DNA of 64,000 nt from Eleginops maclovinus (lineage: Eukaryota > Chordata > Actinopteri > Perciformes > Eleginopidae). Location of the stretch: assembly GCF_036324505.1 (NCBI RefSeq), contig NC_086369.1:15541281-15605280 (forward strand), read 5' to 3'. Below, one piece after another: positions 38,448-51,850 of this stretch. Numbering within the stretch: position 1 is the stretch's first letter; every line of letters begins with the position of its first letter. Under the pieces are notes generated by a model. The model ran no database searches, was not told the DNA's origin, and worked only from the letters and a program-made list of their open reading frames with translations. A program made the translations under genes and the position numbers.

Positions 38448-41400
38448 TCAGGGTAATCACACTCCACGGATAAATATGATGATTTGATCAGGTTCATTTG
38501 CACCTTTTAAATCATTTTGCCGTCACATACCAGGCTTTCTCGGGTACTGAAAGGCATCATTTCGCCTCAGGAGTTCAGGGAGAAATCTGGATGTCATCAC
38601 TCATATTGCGCCGGAGAAAAAGATGACTAAGAAGCACTAAAGAGTGGGAATCAAAGAAGAAGCAGAGTGACTGTAACCTGCCTATTACTGTAATTGCTTC
38701 TGCTAGAAAGGATGAACCCTGGACATCTTACAAATGTGTGCAATTACAATAAAAACTCATGAGACACTTTGGTAGATCTGACTAATTCTCTTGTTTTAGT
38801 CTTTCATCTACACCCAAACTGTGTTTTAAACCACCGAAGGACTCAATAGTTGTATCATGCCAGTCTCTGACTTGTTAAGATGGAGTTTGTGCCATTGTCT
38901 TTAATGGGGTGTGTAGTGCCGGCTCTAAAAAGCATCTACGCATCGCAAATGTGGCCAAATAACCTGCTAACGTGACTTTTTAATGTAAAGATATAATCCT
39001 CCTCCATATGAACAGTTTATATCGTGTGTGTGGTCCAACCTGCCCACTGGCCTTGACAGCGCTTCAAATACATTTCTGCCTTTTCATCTTTAACCACACT
39101 TGTTTGGAAGGGATTTGTTTTGGAGAACAAAGGACGAAAACCGTGTTTACAGAAATTCCTATGTACGCCTTAACCCAGAAGAAACATATTTGCCATGATA
39201 GAGAGTTAGTTGTTGAGGCCCGGCGGGGGCAGCGTGGGAGTTAAGCTCCGCTGAGGACAATGATGGGTGTCAGAGAGACCTGCCACCGCCTGTGGGACTG
39301 AAACTCCTGCAGGAAACAGAAGCCGCTGGTGTTTGGAGCCCGTTAAGACACACGGCCGTAAAACTGAACACTTACTGTCCTCGAGTCCCAGATCCTTCCC
39401 TGCACTCTGACCTTCTCATATCAGAGGAGAGCGATTATATCCGTCTGGGGAAGAATTAAGTGTTGTATTAATATTATGGTACTCAGCGCGGTGAAGAGGT
39501 GGGCGGGAGTTGAAATAGGGTTGTGGTAAAGAAGGAAAAACATCCCCCTTTTTCTTTCAAAATGATTTGGAAAAGTTGGTAGATTTAAAACAAGAGAATC
39601 CATCTTTCCACGAACAATTACCGCCTGAGCATCAGCTACTCGACGGTCTCTAGCAACAGTTTCCTCCACTCAGTGTGAGATACAACTCCCTTTTGTGTGC
39701 TTTTCCAAAGTCAATAAAAAGACGACGACCCTGCCCTTAGCTGCTGCAGAGAAAGGAGTACTTCTCTACCCACAGAGCCTTTGGGGAACAGCACGGAGCA
39801 GAAAATAGATCAGGATGCTGCGGGGCCTTGCTTCACAGGGGCAGAGGTCTATTTTTAATGACAACAAGAGCGCTGCAACAAAGTGTTGTGGTAGGGCGAG
39901 TCCAGAGGAGATTCATCCTCCGCGTAGGAGTTCCTCCCTCGCTGAGTCCTGCAGCAGCTCGAGTTCAAAACAACAGAAACGTTTCCAGCAATAAAATGGA
40001 TTCTATTCTGATTTGTCTGAGCACATCTCGGCTTATCTTCATTAAGGAAAATCGGACAGTTGTCTCTTCTTCTTTTAGTCCCTGACTTTGAGAGGTTTCA
40101 TGGTTCCTTCCCTACACACCTACATGTGCTTCCCTCTGAAAGCACAGCATGGAGTGACAGGTCATGTCTGGTCAGGCTGGGGTCAACAAACAGGGTCAGT
40201 CACATCTCTGAGAAAGTGAAACTGGATCCTTTCTTCTCCGCCACCCCGCTGACCCCCGAGGCCCTGACTCATGCACCTGAGAGCGGAGCAGCATGGGAAA
40301 TAAACAGCATTTGTACACAGAGATATCTTTGTCAGTGCTTTGATTCGCTCTGGTTTGCTTATTATCGGGGGTTTATTTATCGATATCATCTCACAGTCAT
40401 TTTGGATGTTATCAAGGCATTACATGGATGTTAGCAGGAGTTTTTAGGACAGATTTAAAGCCTCAAACTGCACTGATAACAGAGCAACGTAAGATTCAGG
40501 GGCCAAAACTATCTGGTCATTTAGGAGAAGGTCATTGTATTTGTCAGGGTTAGGGTTTGTTACGTAACCTGACGTAAATAATAAAGGTTACGTAACTTTG
40601 CTTACAGAAGCTACATCTGTTTAAATAACTCAATGTTGACTTTTGGTTTCACACGGGGCACAAGCTCCAGTCTCCTGGGAAAACATTCTTAGTTTGTTTG
40701 ACTCTCTCAGCCTGAGACGTCTTTATTGCTCTTTAGGTAATGTCACACGTAACTACTAAGTGAATAGATAATAAAAGCATTTTAAACCCAAGTGTAGCAG
40801 GCCCCCTGATAACTGATAACCCCTGATTACGGCCATTTATTGGGCTTATGTCATCTGAAGTTGGTGCTATTTCTACCTCTCCATTTCTTCTTCTGTATCT
40901 CTGTCTCTATTATAAGATGCTGTAGCTCTAAAGCTCCTCTCTTCTGTAACACGACTGCAAAAGGTGTGTGTTCACTGGGTTGTGTGTTTTCCGGCACTTT
41001 GGTGTTGAGCCTTCTCTTAGACAGAGCAGGGAAAAACACACACCTCATCCTGGAGAATCCTAAAACAGTCCTCTTCAGTCCCAACAGGGCAGGAGAGGCA
41101 GCCCCACTCTTGAACGTAGCTCACTGTTTTTGAGGGAACACGATATCGTCGGAGAAAGAAAGACCCTGACGCTTCATGAACAGCAGGATCCGAGCAACAC
41201 TGTATAGAGAGAAGACGCTCCTGGCAGCACCTCCAGAGTAACTCCATTGTCTTTAATATCACTATCAGTACCTGGCTAGACTTTTAACAGACTTAATGTT
41301 CCATAACAAAATATCCCTTGAAACTCACATTGTGTTCAACAGTGTTAAACTCTAAATGACCATTTCCTCCCGTGTAATGAGCTGAAAAGAGTCAGCTTAG

Positions 41401-41603
41401 CGTTCTGTGAGAGTGTAATCTACAAAATAAGGGTTTGACCGCTGGCAGGGAGCCAGGCAGGTTTCTAACTGAGGGCTCATTCTTCCTGATGGTTTATAAA
41501 AGGAAGCAGGAGATGTTATTCAGCAGGAATAACGAGCGGCGTGTCAGACCACACATCCGCACCTTGAGAACTGAGGCAGCATTGTGTCTACGAGCAGGGT
41601 AGA

Positions 41604-41759
<156 letters not shown>

Positions 41760-43264
41760 CGGTAAAGACCATGACTCACAGGTCTCATGTCTGGAGTGTG
41801 TTTCTGGGAAACAATACAGGTGTGTGTGAAGGAGAAACCACGCGACTGTGTTTTCTTAAGTCAAAGGTCATCCAATTCATTCATATGTCTATTCCTTTGT
41901 TAATGTGGCACCTACCTAAAATAACATTTGGGTACCTTGTCAGAGACTTGGTGCCTTGGAAAAACATTCAAGAGGGGGAAAAAGTGGAGACCCAACAACT
42001 TCCTGCAATAAGGAAAGGGGCAATGCAGTGTTGATGAAGCTCTTACTTCCTTTACTTGATGAAAAGTACGAATACAACACGTTAAAAATACAGCATAGCA
42101 CAAAAGAAAGTCCCAAATATGCACAATGCATGCATAGTGGAGTATATTCTGTATGTCTGTGTGTTTACAAAAGAGGAAAACCCAAAGTGACATCTGCAAA
42201 GTTTTGAGGAAAATGCTGCAAACAACCCTCCAAGGCAACAAGAGTGTGAAGCATTTAATCCTTAATGTTGCATCATATTTTAGAGCTCATCATACACTCT
42301 TTAATGCATCTGAGTGTGTGTTGTGACGAGCTGTCACATCCGTTGGGCGTTGAGAGTAGAAGCATGAATTAGTATTGATGGAAAACTGAAATGAAATGCA
42401 TGTATCTCCCCCACTTATTTGCAGCCTGAGAGGTGAAACCCAGGGCAGAGAAGCTCCAAATATTGCTTTGAATGCAAGGCAGGAATTGACATTAGAGGTA
42501 ACAACATTTGACTTTTAGAGTGCTGACAGTGTGCTGGAGAAAGATTTTACTGTCAAAACAAAAAGTGGGGGAGACATGCCCCCTAAGTGTACCTCCATTT
42601 CTCTCTCTTCATTTTAGCTTGACGATCAGTTCTGCCCGTGCCTCTTTCCTCTCTCTCTAGTCTTGTGTCGTCCGTCCCTCTCTAAGGATCCCTGGCACTG
42701 ACGGATGGATCCAGCAGACAGATGCATCCTGGGAGCGACTAGACTGCTGCCTCTCCAGAGAAACTCCTCCGTGTATTTCTAACAATTTCCCTGGAACACG
42801 CTCTGCCTGTCTGCTCGTCAGTCCTCATATCGACCGTTCTATCTCTGCATAATTCCTCTTTCTTTTTCTCTTTCATTCATAAAGCAGCCACTCTTTGTCT
42901 GACGAACTTAAGTCCTTATCTGTTCACCTCTATCTCCCCTCCTCTCTTTATATCTCTCCTCTAATCTCTCTTCAGCTCCCATTTTTCTTGCCAAACTACA
43001 AATAGTTATCTTTTCAGATGTTATCGCAAACTTTCATATAAGGTCGGATAAAAAGAAAGTACCACGCTCTGTAATTTCATTCATGTGCAGAGAGGAAGCA
43101 TCCTCTTGCATCTTGAATATTTATTTTTCGAGGATATTGCTCTGATTAGCCCTTCGTAATGATTTCAAAGTAGAGATAAATGTTTTCATTTGCAGAAGAT
43201 TAAAGGATTTTCTGCATTTATATCCTCTCATTGATCAAATTACAGCTTCTGTGGCTGTTTGCAG

Positions 43265-43437
43265 CGGCGCGGTTTAGATAGAGCTCTGATAGTTATAAAC
43301 ACATCACATCAAAAGAGCTTCTTATCGTATAATGATTTGCTCTATAAAGATAAGACGCTGCGATGCGCATCCCAGGAGGGGAGGAAAACTCAAGCCAGCG
43401 AGAGACAACATCACCTCCTGCAGATATTAAAACTATG
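43265..43437 (+). other. candidate plus-strand exon, coding or long noncoding RNA (173 bp)
   Basis: The interval lies between a good plus-strand acceptor (ggctgtttgcag, ending at 43264) and a near-consensus donor (CTATG/gtaagt after 43437). One frame is open across its whole length (R-R-G-L-D-R-A-L-I-V-I-N onward) and meets a stop exactly across the donor. The product is not recognised. It would be antisense to the proposed sema5a first intron. Confidence 0.25.
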
Positions 43438-45189
43438 GTAAGTACTACATCTCAGAAGTAAACAAACAGAAAGCAAATAGGTGCGGGTATAACATCGATG
43501 AGTGTCAGAGTCTCGCAGGAGGCAGTCCAGTTCTGCTGTTAGAGGAACAAGCAGCTCCTCTAAAGGAGAAATATACGAGCTGAGCGCTACTATCAAATGA
43601 TCCTCTCATTCATGCTTCACAGTCATTCATCTTGCAGGGAAGTACAGCTGGTTTGATGGCCCGGAGAGGGGAAAGAAAGTGTGTTTCTCTGTGTGTTTGG
43701 TGACAACTCATGACTCATTTCTCCCTTCAAATGGCCCTGTGGTGCGCATTCAGTCAATAAACAAAAACCAGCCGCGCCTCTTCCCTGAACGTCTCTCTTT
43801 TCACCTGGTTTCCCCCCTCCGACTCATTACCCGTCATCTCCTCCTCCTCCTCCCCTCGCCAACAACAAACTCCAAACTTAAATAAGTTCACAATAATCGC
43901 TTCCCCCTTTTGTCACAGAAGCCTGGATCCATCTCTGTTTAACCTTTTCAAACATCCTCTTGGCTTGATCCCCAGAGAGAAAGAGGCTTTGGGGATTATT
44001 TAACCGTGACCCACATAGAGTCTTCCTCCTGTACTGCTGGTAAAAAGACAGATTCCTCAGCTCTTTGAGTGGTTTTTGAGGTTGCAGCGGGGAGAGGGAC
44101 AGCGCTAATGTAGTGTAACAGCGCAGGCGAGTGAAGGCTGCTTTAATTCCCTTTGACGTGCGGACATGAAACTGGATGTTTTACTCAAACCACAGACATC
44201 CACTTTTGGATCCAAGCAGCAGAAATAATGGTGCATCCAGGATCACATAACGCCGCCTATGCTACAACTCAAATTATTTCCTACACCTGCCCCTGTGCTG
44301 TTTGTGCTGTTTAGCATGCAGTGTGAAATTATAACAGCCTCCCCTGTGTGCTTTACAAGAATCTGTCCCATCAGAGAACGGCTGTGCTTCCACTTTTTAT
44401 CACTTCATTTCCACCTCTTTGCACAAATACCTCCTCATTCTGTTTGCGTGTCCTGTTCCCACTTTAACAGTCTGGCCTCCAGCAGTGTTATAGGATAATA
44501 CGCCTTGCAGAAAATAAAACCACAATGCAAGCGACAGCCCTGCTCCGAGCTGACCTTGACAGAGCAATGTTTTTCCGTGCTGCTGACATGTGTGCGGATA
44601 AACAGCTAATGCTATGGAGTCGCATTGTGCATCCCACTTAATAGCCTCCTCGCAAACTGTATGGCAACCGCCGTGACCCTTTGACCTCTCGAGTGCCCTG
44701 GATGATAAACTTTCATTATGCCAACATTATCTGTTTTCTGTGACCGACAGGGCATTCAAACCCCTGCAGGAAACCTTTGAGTATCCATAGCAACGTGGCA
44801 CTGAGTAACTGGTGGAAAGGAAAGAGTTGTTTACGAACACGCTGGAAACTTTCTCTGTTATGCAAGGGTCAAAAATCTATCTGAATATGCCGCTTAATAA
44901 GGACATAATCACACAAAAAATGAGGATGAATATTTTGAATCGGCGTCCCGTTGTATCTGCGATGATTCTCAGGAGTTTTGAAATAAGAAGAGGCTGCAGA
45001 ACAAGGGAGGGATGAGATAATGGTAAAGTGGTTGTGATGTATAAATAGCCTGTGGTGTTGACAGGACAAAGCACAGCGGGGAAGAACAGCAAACCTCTTC
45101 AACTATTGTTTGCGTCTCCAAGTTTACTTACAGCCAGTAAATCTTCCACTGAGGAGAGTCTGTGAAACTCGCACTTCCATGCAAACCAA

Positions 45190-45290
45190 TAAAGCTGGAC
45201 TCAGGTACTCAGGTCTTGTACTTGAGTAAAAGGTAGAAGAGTAGGAATACTGTACTTACATAAATCTACTTTACACCTCTGCATGCAACC
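45190..45290. mobile_element. short fragment of the AAGTACT-type repeat
   Basis: Contains ggtactcaggtcttgtactt followed by gagtaaaaggtagaag and tactgtacttac. Only about 100 bp survive. Confidence 0.45.
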
Positions 45291-45849
45291 AATAAACTGG
45301 GTCCTTTGTGAGGCAGTGTGTGCGCGGACACACTCTCCCGCAGCTCCACCTTGCTGGTATCGGATAAATCAGTAACCAAAGGGCCTTAAAGAGCACCCCA
45401 GGGGCCACAGGGTAATGGCTGTTTGCTCTACACGTGCATGACAATGCCTTTCACTTTCCTTCTTGCAGGTCCTGACCCCCTGAGGGGGACGCCCGATCAC
45501 AAGGGTCGACGACAATAGGATTGTCATTCAATCGGTCGTCTTGGCAACACAGACATACCGCAGAGACCACCGGGGTCATTTTCATCACGGACTCCCCCCC
45601 CCCCCGGCTGGGACTAATTGCCGTGTTTGTGCTGGTGTGCTGTGTCAAATTCCCCACACAGAGCAAATATCAATCACGCTAATCATATGCTTTTCACTAC
45701 GCTGGAATGTGAGGCTGGAATCGCTTTACTGCAGCTCCTCCGCATCTGCTGCTCATCACTGATACGACTCTGTGGGGCAGGAGCCCCGGTGATAACGTCG
45801 TTTATAATTTACATGCACTATATTTATCCATCTGCCAATTATTTTCTCA

Positions 45850-46330
45850 ATTAGCCGAGTAATTGTGGTCATTAAAGTGTCAGCAAATGCACAGCTTCCC
45901 AAAGGCCAAGGTGACATATTCAAATCTCTTGGTGCATGCAACACAGTCAAAAACCCCAAGATGTTTAGTTTACTTTAACAAAAGATCACAGAAACCAGCT
46001 AATATTCACATCTAAGAACCCATTCATTGTTTCTAGCCTTAAAAAAAAGTCTTAAAGTAGTTGCAAATTAGTTTTCTCGATTAAACGACTCATAGATAGT
46101 CTCAAAAATGCCTTAGAGGCATGGCGATGTCTTCAAATGTGTAATTACCAGTCCCAAAACGATGTACATTTAGCTTACAAGGATCAAACAAAGACAGGCA
46201 TCAAAGTCTCACATGGAGAAGCTGCAATCTGACAATGTTTGGAGTCTATTTAGCTCAAACAACAACCTAATCTTATCCTAAAATAGTTGCAGAAACTGAT
46301 GAATTGATCAATTGTTGCAGCTCTGATGTC
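45850..46330 (+). mobile_element. two partial tandem copies of an old interspersed repeat
   Basis: The first copy (about 45850-46020) has cttcccaaaggccaaggtga, then aaaccccaagatgtttagtt and ccagctaatattcacatcta. The second (about 46060-46330) repeats the series more diverged: gattaaacgactcatagata, gatgtcttcaaatgtgtaat, agtcccaaaacgatgtacat, ending gatcaattgttgcagctctg. That ending is the usual terminus of this fish repeat. Confidence 0.6.
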
Positions 46331-47867
46331 GTTCTTCTCTAGTGTTTCTCAGTTGATACTTTAGCCTAAAGGCCTCCTGCCACATGATTCCTAGATTGAG
46401 CATCTCATCACTCTCTCCCTTTCTTGTTTGGTATTTCTTTCCTTTATTTAATCTGTTTTTCCTCTCTTTTCTGGGGGGATTCAGTCTAATAAAAGTCTGG
46501 AGTTTAGAGTTATTCTACCATCTGGATGAGGGTCCCTTTTCTTCCATTGCTAGGCACAGTGCGACAGGACAGATGAGCCTCACCATCCTCGTGGGTCTGA
46601 CTGAGGCCAGGAGATCAGAGGAAGCTCACTGTGCAGCTTTCAAGCCCAGAAAATAAACAAGCACGACCAAAACAACCAGCAATGAGTCCCTGATGAAAGG
46701 GAAGAGCTTGTTATGCTATCTGGATACAACATCCCCGTTATTATTTGCATGTTCTCTAAATAGGTGTTTGCCTGTGGCTTGAATGAAAACAAATGCAGAA
46801 TAAGTGCCTTAGTTATAAATGAAGTCTGGTTAATCATACGCCAATCAGCCAATCAGCACGATCAAAAACTGTAGATTAGCATTCTGGGCCGGGGAGAGCC
46901 AAGGACAGAGCTGCAGGGTAACTGAGGGGAACACGAACCAAATACATTATCTCTGCACCTACAGCACAAACACAGCTTCACCATTGGCTGTGACTAATCT
47001 TCTTCACACACAGTCGGGTGCTCCGTTGATTAGACAAAAGAGAAAAGGCCCGGGTTCAGTTGGAATGTAAGAAAAGTTAAAATGGAGCTCTTGTGAAATT
47101 ACTTTTTTTGTGATAGTTTTACAAAAACCTCCAAGGACTCAGCTCTGCGTCCATTGTGTGTGGAGTCTGAGGTTGGAGGTGTTTCACTTGAAGGTCTGAA
47201 ACTCAACAAAGAGATTTGCAGCATAAAAGATCTGGTCTCTTTAATGGAATGGGAAAAAAAATTATGGAAAGCAAGTATTAAACTCGACACAATCTGCACT
47301 CTCAAAGGGCACACACAACGGTGCTTCTCATTTAAAACAGTGACAGCAAGAAGGAGAATCATCAGACTCAACCAAACAGCCAAAGGTCAAACAAAAAGCA
47401 GATCTGAAACACAATTTTCATTTGGGCTCCCAGGTTTCTGTTCATAACCATAGGCAGTCCTATTGTCCATGCTAACTCGTGCATCTGCTGCAGTAAATGC
47501 ACGAGACTTAAGCTAAAGAGACTATTGATTAAAACAATACACCCCTATCAATTTTCAAAAGATATTAACAAATCATTAGTAGAAATGAATGCTGATGGGG
47601 CTGTGGAGATGGCTGCACTATGCCAGCACCCCCAAGTGGTCACACATTGCAAAACAACATGCAAAACTTCTGTGTGCACTACAGTCTGACTCCTGTGAGA
47701 CTGTGCAGCATAATTTAACGTTTTCTATCTTGTCGTTTGACTGTTAGATAGAGAGAATATGACAACAGTCATGGGTTTATTTCCAAGAGAACACCTCGCG
47801 TTTGGAAACGGACGCAGAAGAATGAATTAACTCTGAATATTTACAATCCATAATAAAATCTGCTTAC

Positions 47868-48226
47868 CAAGTGAGATGCCCAACTCCCGTTCATCTATAG
47901 GGAGCGAAGCTGCGCGTGTTGTCCCGGTGAGAGCTGGGGAAGAAAAGATGAAGATGATATATCCTCCGTGTCTTTCCACAAATCTGTTAAACTCCTTCTC
48001 TCCTCTACACAGATCCCTCTGCTCCCTCCGGACTCCTGAGTGCTATTTCTGCTCCCCCAGAGCAGCGCTGTGTCCCGGTGGCTGCGCGGCGCACGGATGT
48101 AACCGGACACCGCACTGTCGCGCTGCGCCACAGACAATGTGCCTCCGCTCTATAGGGGAGGGGGGAGAAGCCGACACGGGTGCCAAAGAAGCGACGGTGC
48201 GAAACAAAACTGTCCTTCACCTCTAA
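47868..48226 (-). other. sema5a: probable noncoding first exon of sema5a (5' UTR)
   Basis: On the minus strand this CpG-rich stretch runs to a strong donor, CACTTG/gtaagcag, at 47868/47867. The transcription start cannot be fixed; the right edge given is arbitrary within the CpG block. The only ATG seen close to the donor is at 47894, giving nine codons (M-N-G-S-W-A-S-H-L) before the splice. If joined directly to the acceptor at 17573 the frame continues ten codons to a TGA, making a 19-residue upstream ORF that ends before the main start codon. A 30.3 kb first intron is plausible, because mammalian SEMA5A also has noncoding leader exons and very large 5' introns. Linkage to the coding exons is inferred from strand, donor and position only. 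Confidence 0.6.
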
Positions 48227-48420
48227 CAGGGAGAGCTTGTGCGCAAAGAGGGAGAACGCCAGTGGATGTATCCGCCGCTGCTCTCAGTCACAGCTGCGCA
48301 GATACCGCGCACGGTGCAGACTGAGCAGTGCGCGTCCTCTCCACAAACAGGAGAAACGTGGCACAGCTGCCCTGCAGGTGGAGCTCAGGAATACACTGCT
48401 GAGACCAACCGAGCCACAAG
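47870..48420 (-). promoter_or_regulatory. sema5a: CpG-island-like promoter region, probably of sema5a
   Basis: CpG dinucleotides and GC content rise sharply here compared with AT-rich flanks on both sides: runs such as gctgcgcggcgcacgg, cgcgcacggtgc and gcgcgtcctc lie within about 550 bp. No convincing TATA box is seen on either strand, which fits an unmethylated CpG-island promoter. Long open frames in all directions here (for example 47876-48226 on the plus strand) are the normal by-product of high GC. A divergent noncoding transcript on the plus strand is possible: a plus-strand donor-like cccg/gtgaga sits at about 47928. Confidence 0.6.
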
Positions 48421-48559
48421 TGGGCTGAGATCTGGTCAGTGTTAACCATTTAAACCTCAATTTGATGACCAAGCCACTGACACCAAGGAAGCGGATCTCA
48501 GATTAGCACTGACTTCCTGTCTGCCAAGTAATTGATTCCAAAATGCTATCTTTGGTCAT

Positions 48560-48740
48560 GGGTGGAGGAAGTATTCATATCTTCAGAGGTGGAAGAAGTC
48601 CTCATAGAAACACTTAAGAGTCCTGCAATCAAGAAGGTGATCAAGTAAAAGCACTAGCATGAAAGTAAACTTTAAGGAGGGGTCTCGATCTGCAAAGTAG
48701 CTAACTAACATCACAAGTCATGCATTCATAATATTCCTTC
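48560..48740. mobile_element. degraded fragment of the AAGTACT-type repeat
   Basis: Contains ggtggaggaagtattcatat and a second cagaggtggaagaagtc, then gagtcctgcaatcaag and caagtaaaagcactagcat. These are diverged parts of the same family. Confidence 0.45.
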
Positions 48741-50602
48741 AATAAAAACACAAATATCAGCATTCAAACATATTTTAAGTACCAATACAGCTTCTCATTT
48801 TGCCCAATGGTCCATTTCAAAGCAACTGAGGCTGTGGAGCAGACATATAAAGTTGCAGAAAATAGAAATCCTACCTCAAAATCTTACTTGAGAAGACGTA
48901 CTTCAATCAATTTCCATTAGTGCTGTTGTTTTTAAAGCACTGGATGTTTTATTTCTGAAGTAGCTTTGCATTTTTAAGCTCTATGTCTAGAAAATACTCC
49001 CCAAAATCTGCAGGTCTGCTGCAACGCTCACTTCTTAAATCAAGGCTGGACTGTAACTTTTACTCTTCTATTGTCTATTGTCATTTTCTATTAGAGCTTT
49101 TAATGACTGTTTTTTATGATGTCCTTTTGTAAATGTCTTTATCTTTAAAAGTTTTCTGTTGTTGCTAAGAGTTGCATTCCCCTGTGGTTCCTCTTTTCCA
49201 GGGAGGTCAGAGGTCAACATCAGCCTAAGAAAAGCACTCCCCCCTCGGGCATTTGAATGTTAAACAGGAAGTAAAACTCATGTAGGACATACAGTAAAAC
49301 TCTTGACATTTACAAACCCTTTCCCCAATCCTGTGAAGTGTTATTGTAAGGACGGCTCAGCAGCAGACACTATCCATCAGGGTGGATGAAGTGTATTGCT
49401 ATGCACGCTCCAAAATATTTCTTTATCAGAGATAAGAGCAGCACAGAGAGGCTGATTCTCCCACAACAGCAAATTGCTCCTTTTTAGAAAGTAAATATGT
49501 CATGTCAGATATGAATGTGTGAGCAGCGGGGAGATGCAGAGCGACAGCAGCGTGTGCTTGTGCCTTTGTGTTTTTTAAATGTGACATTCCCCCTGTTCAA
49601 TTACCTATTTATCCTCTGGTTAATGGAGAGTGTGGTACACAGCTTTAAGGCTCTGACAGCAAGTGTATGTCTGTCTCTTTGACTGACACGCAGTGGAGTC
49701 AACAACAGCCTGTTAATACGCCTCTTCATTCAGCAGGAACGTGGCCCGGCTCCTGTAGACCCACATCTATATTCAAATCAGGTCATTTTCATAAAAATGT
49801 AGCTACCCACAAAGCTGAGATTTACATTTCAAGTGGCCTCCCCACAACTCTGGGAAATGCGTGGGTAACCTTTCCTTTCTCCGGCTACGCAGAGGGAGTT
49901 TTCTTAAAATATCACAACAGATTGGATGAAGGTGCGGCGCCGAGGGCTCCGACAGCGCTTGATAAAACAATAAACCCAGTTAGCGAATGTCAGTTAAAAA
50001 ATCATCAAGTGTAGTGTTTGCACCGCTGAGAGCGAGGTGACCTCCACAACTTTTGTGTAGACTCTGTTTCTGATCTACAATAAATGTTTCATAGAGAGGC
50101 ACGACTTCTTTCAACATCTCACTTCAGACTTTCATTCAACAAACTTTACATTTTCATTCCCGTCTGTCATCTGAAGGTTTTTACAAGGGATTCATGTATC
50201 ATTCAGAGCCTGATTTATTCTACACTTTATGACTAAAACATGGAAATTGATTTTTTTTTCATGGCTTTTCTGTTGTATAAATCCATACAAGAGAGAGGCA
50301 TCCAACATCCCCTCTTTGACTCTATGATGTCAATACAATAAAACATTTTGAACATGGCTCATCCAACGTTCACACTTCTGTCCTGGAAATGAGCAGCAAA
50401 AACAATCCCTTAATTGAAGTAGTCAGCTGAGAATGGTGGAATGTATTTTCAAAGTAGATATGACGGATTAGATGAAGTGAAAACGTTGCTCCGTTCACCT
50501 GCAGTGTGTACATGAAAGAGTAACACAGAGCGGCATCAGTAAAATAACACACTGACGGATGGGATGCCTGACAAAACAAATCAAGCTGATGCTGTCTCTG
50601 CC

Positions 50603-50793
<191 letters not shown>

Positions 50794-50937
50794 CCGCCAT
50801 TGTTGCTCAGCATTCCTGTTTTGATGTCAAGCAAACGAACCAGAGTTGCCAGGCAACCACACAAAATATTTTAAGTCTTAGATGGAGCCTCCTATATTTC
50901 ACCTGGTCACATAAGATCTCAATAGGGTGCATTGCTG

Positions 50938-50964
50938 TGTGTGTGTGTGTGGCTGTGTGTGTGT
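50938..50964 (+). repeat. short interrupted (TG)n tract
   Basis: Two TG runs split by GGC. Confidence 0.85.
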
Positions 50965-51164
50965 TTCATGTCTCAGTCCTTTGAAGAAATGGGGTTTTAT
51001 ATCTTTGTAGTCCACTAAATGAAGGGAAAGAAACTGAAGGACAACCTTTATCTGTAGGCTGCAGGAAAAAAGCCAAACCAGAGGGGACGAAAATAATAAT
51101 TTGAATAGAGTTCCTGACATCGTGCCTTGGTAATCACTTGTATGCATGTAACACTACATTTCAA

Positions 51165-51430
51165 TTAGCTGTCAATTTTATCCAAAGGGACTCAAACAGG
51201 CAGCTTTTTCTATTCCCACGATGGAAGATGTGAGCTACTGAAGTCCTGACATCAATGGGGAGCTCGTTCCACCTTTTCTGATCCAGGATAGCAAACAAGT
51301 GTGTTTTTGCTGAGGGATAACTGGGTCCCACTTCCAGTGAAGATGCAGCAAGCTGATTGGCAGATGCAGAGCGAAGTGCACATGCTGGTTGTTTTCCAAT
51401 GTCCTGGATGTATGAAGAGCCTGATTCCTT
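51165..51430. mobile_element. fragment of a teleost interspersed repeat
   Basis: Contains ggggagctcgttccacctt followed by ggatagcaaacaagtgtgtt and tttgctgagggataactgg, recognised as part of a widespread fish repeat. It accounts for the minus-strand frames in this stretch. Confidence 0.5.
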
Positions 51431-51850
51431 CACAGTATGGGATGTAATGTGTATACAGAGATGTTAACAGCAGGGCAAGCCCTCCCTCTGGAAGCCCAGC
51501 CTCTCTCAAACAGGCCAACCCTGATTTATATTCTCTCCGGTATTTGAGCCACAGGTCAACTAACACCTCGCAAACACAGGCAGCCAAGCAGCAAAACACA
51601 CACAGGCTCCCTGACACCTGAACGCAACATGTTCACATGTGGGGGCTGAGACACGGGCACCCTCTGAAGTTTTCACATCTGCATGATTGTGTGAGAAAGG
51701 TGAGAGTACAGGTGAGAGAGGAATATTTAAAAAAAAGCAGGTGGGGGGGACATAGAGGTCGAGGATGAAAAGATAACGAGGGTGAGAAAGTGAGAGCCGG
51801 CCAGCTGTGAGGACTGCAGTCATCCCTCACTCTGAGCTCCATACCTGCAG

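Noticed and set aside
48465..48525. Possible box C/D snoRNA on the plus strand upstream of the promoter (mammalian SEMA5A has SNORD123 nearby)
   Set aside because: TGATGA and CTGA are only about 50 bases apart, no terminal stem forms, and the internal D'-like CTGA leaves no room for a guide.
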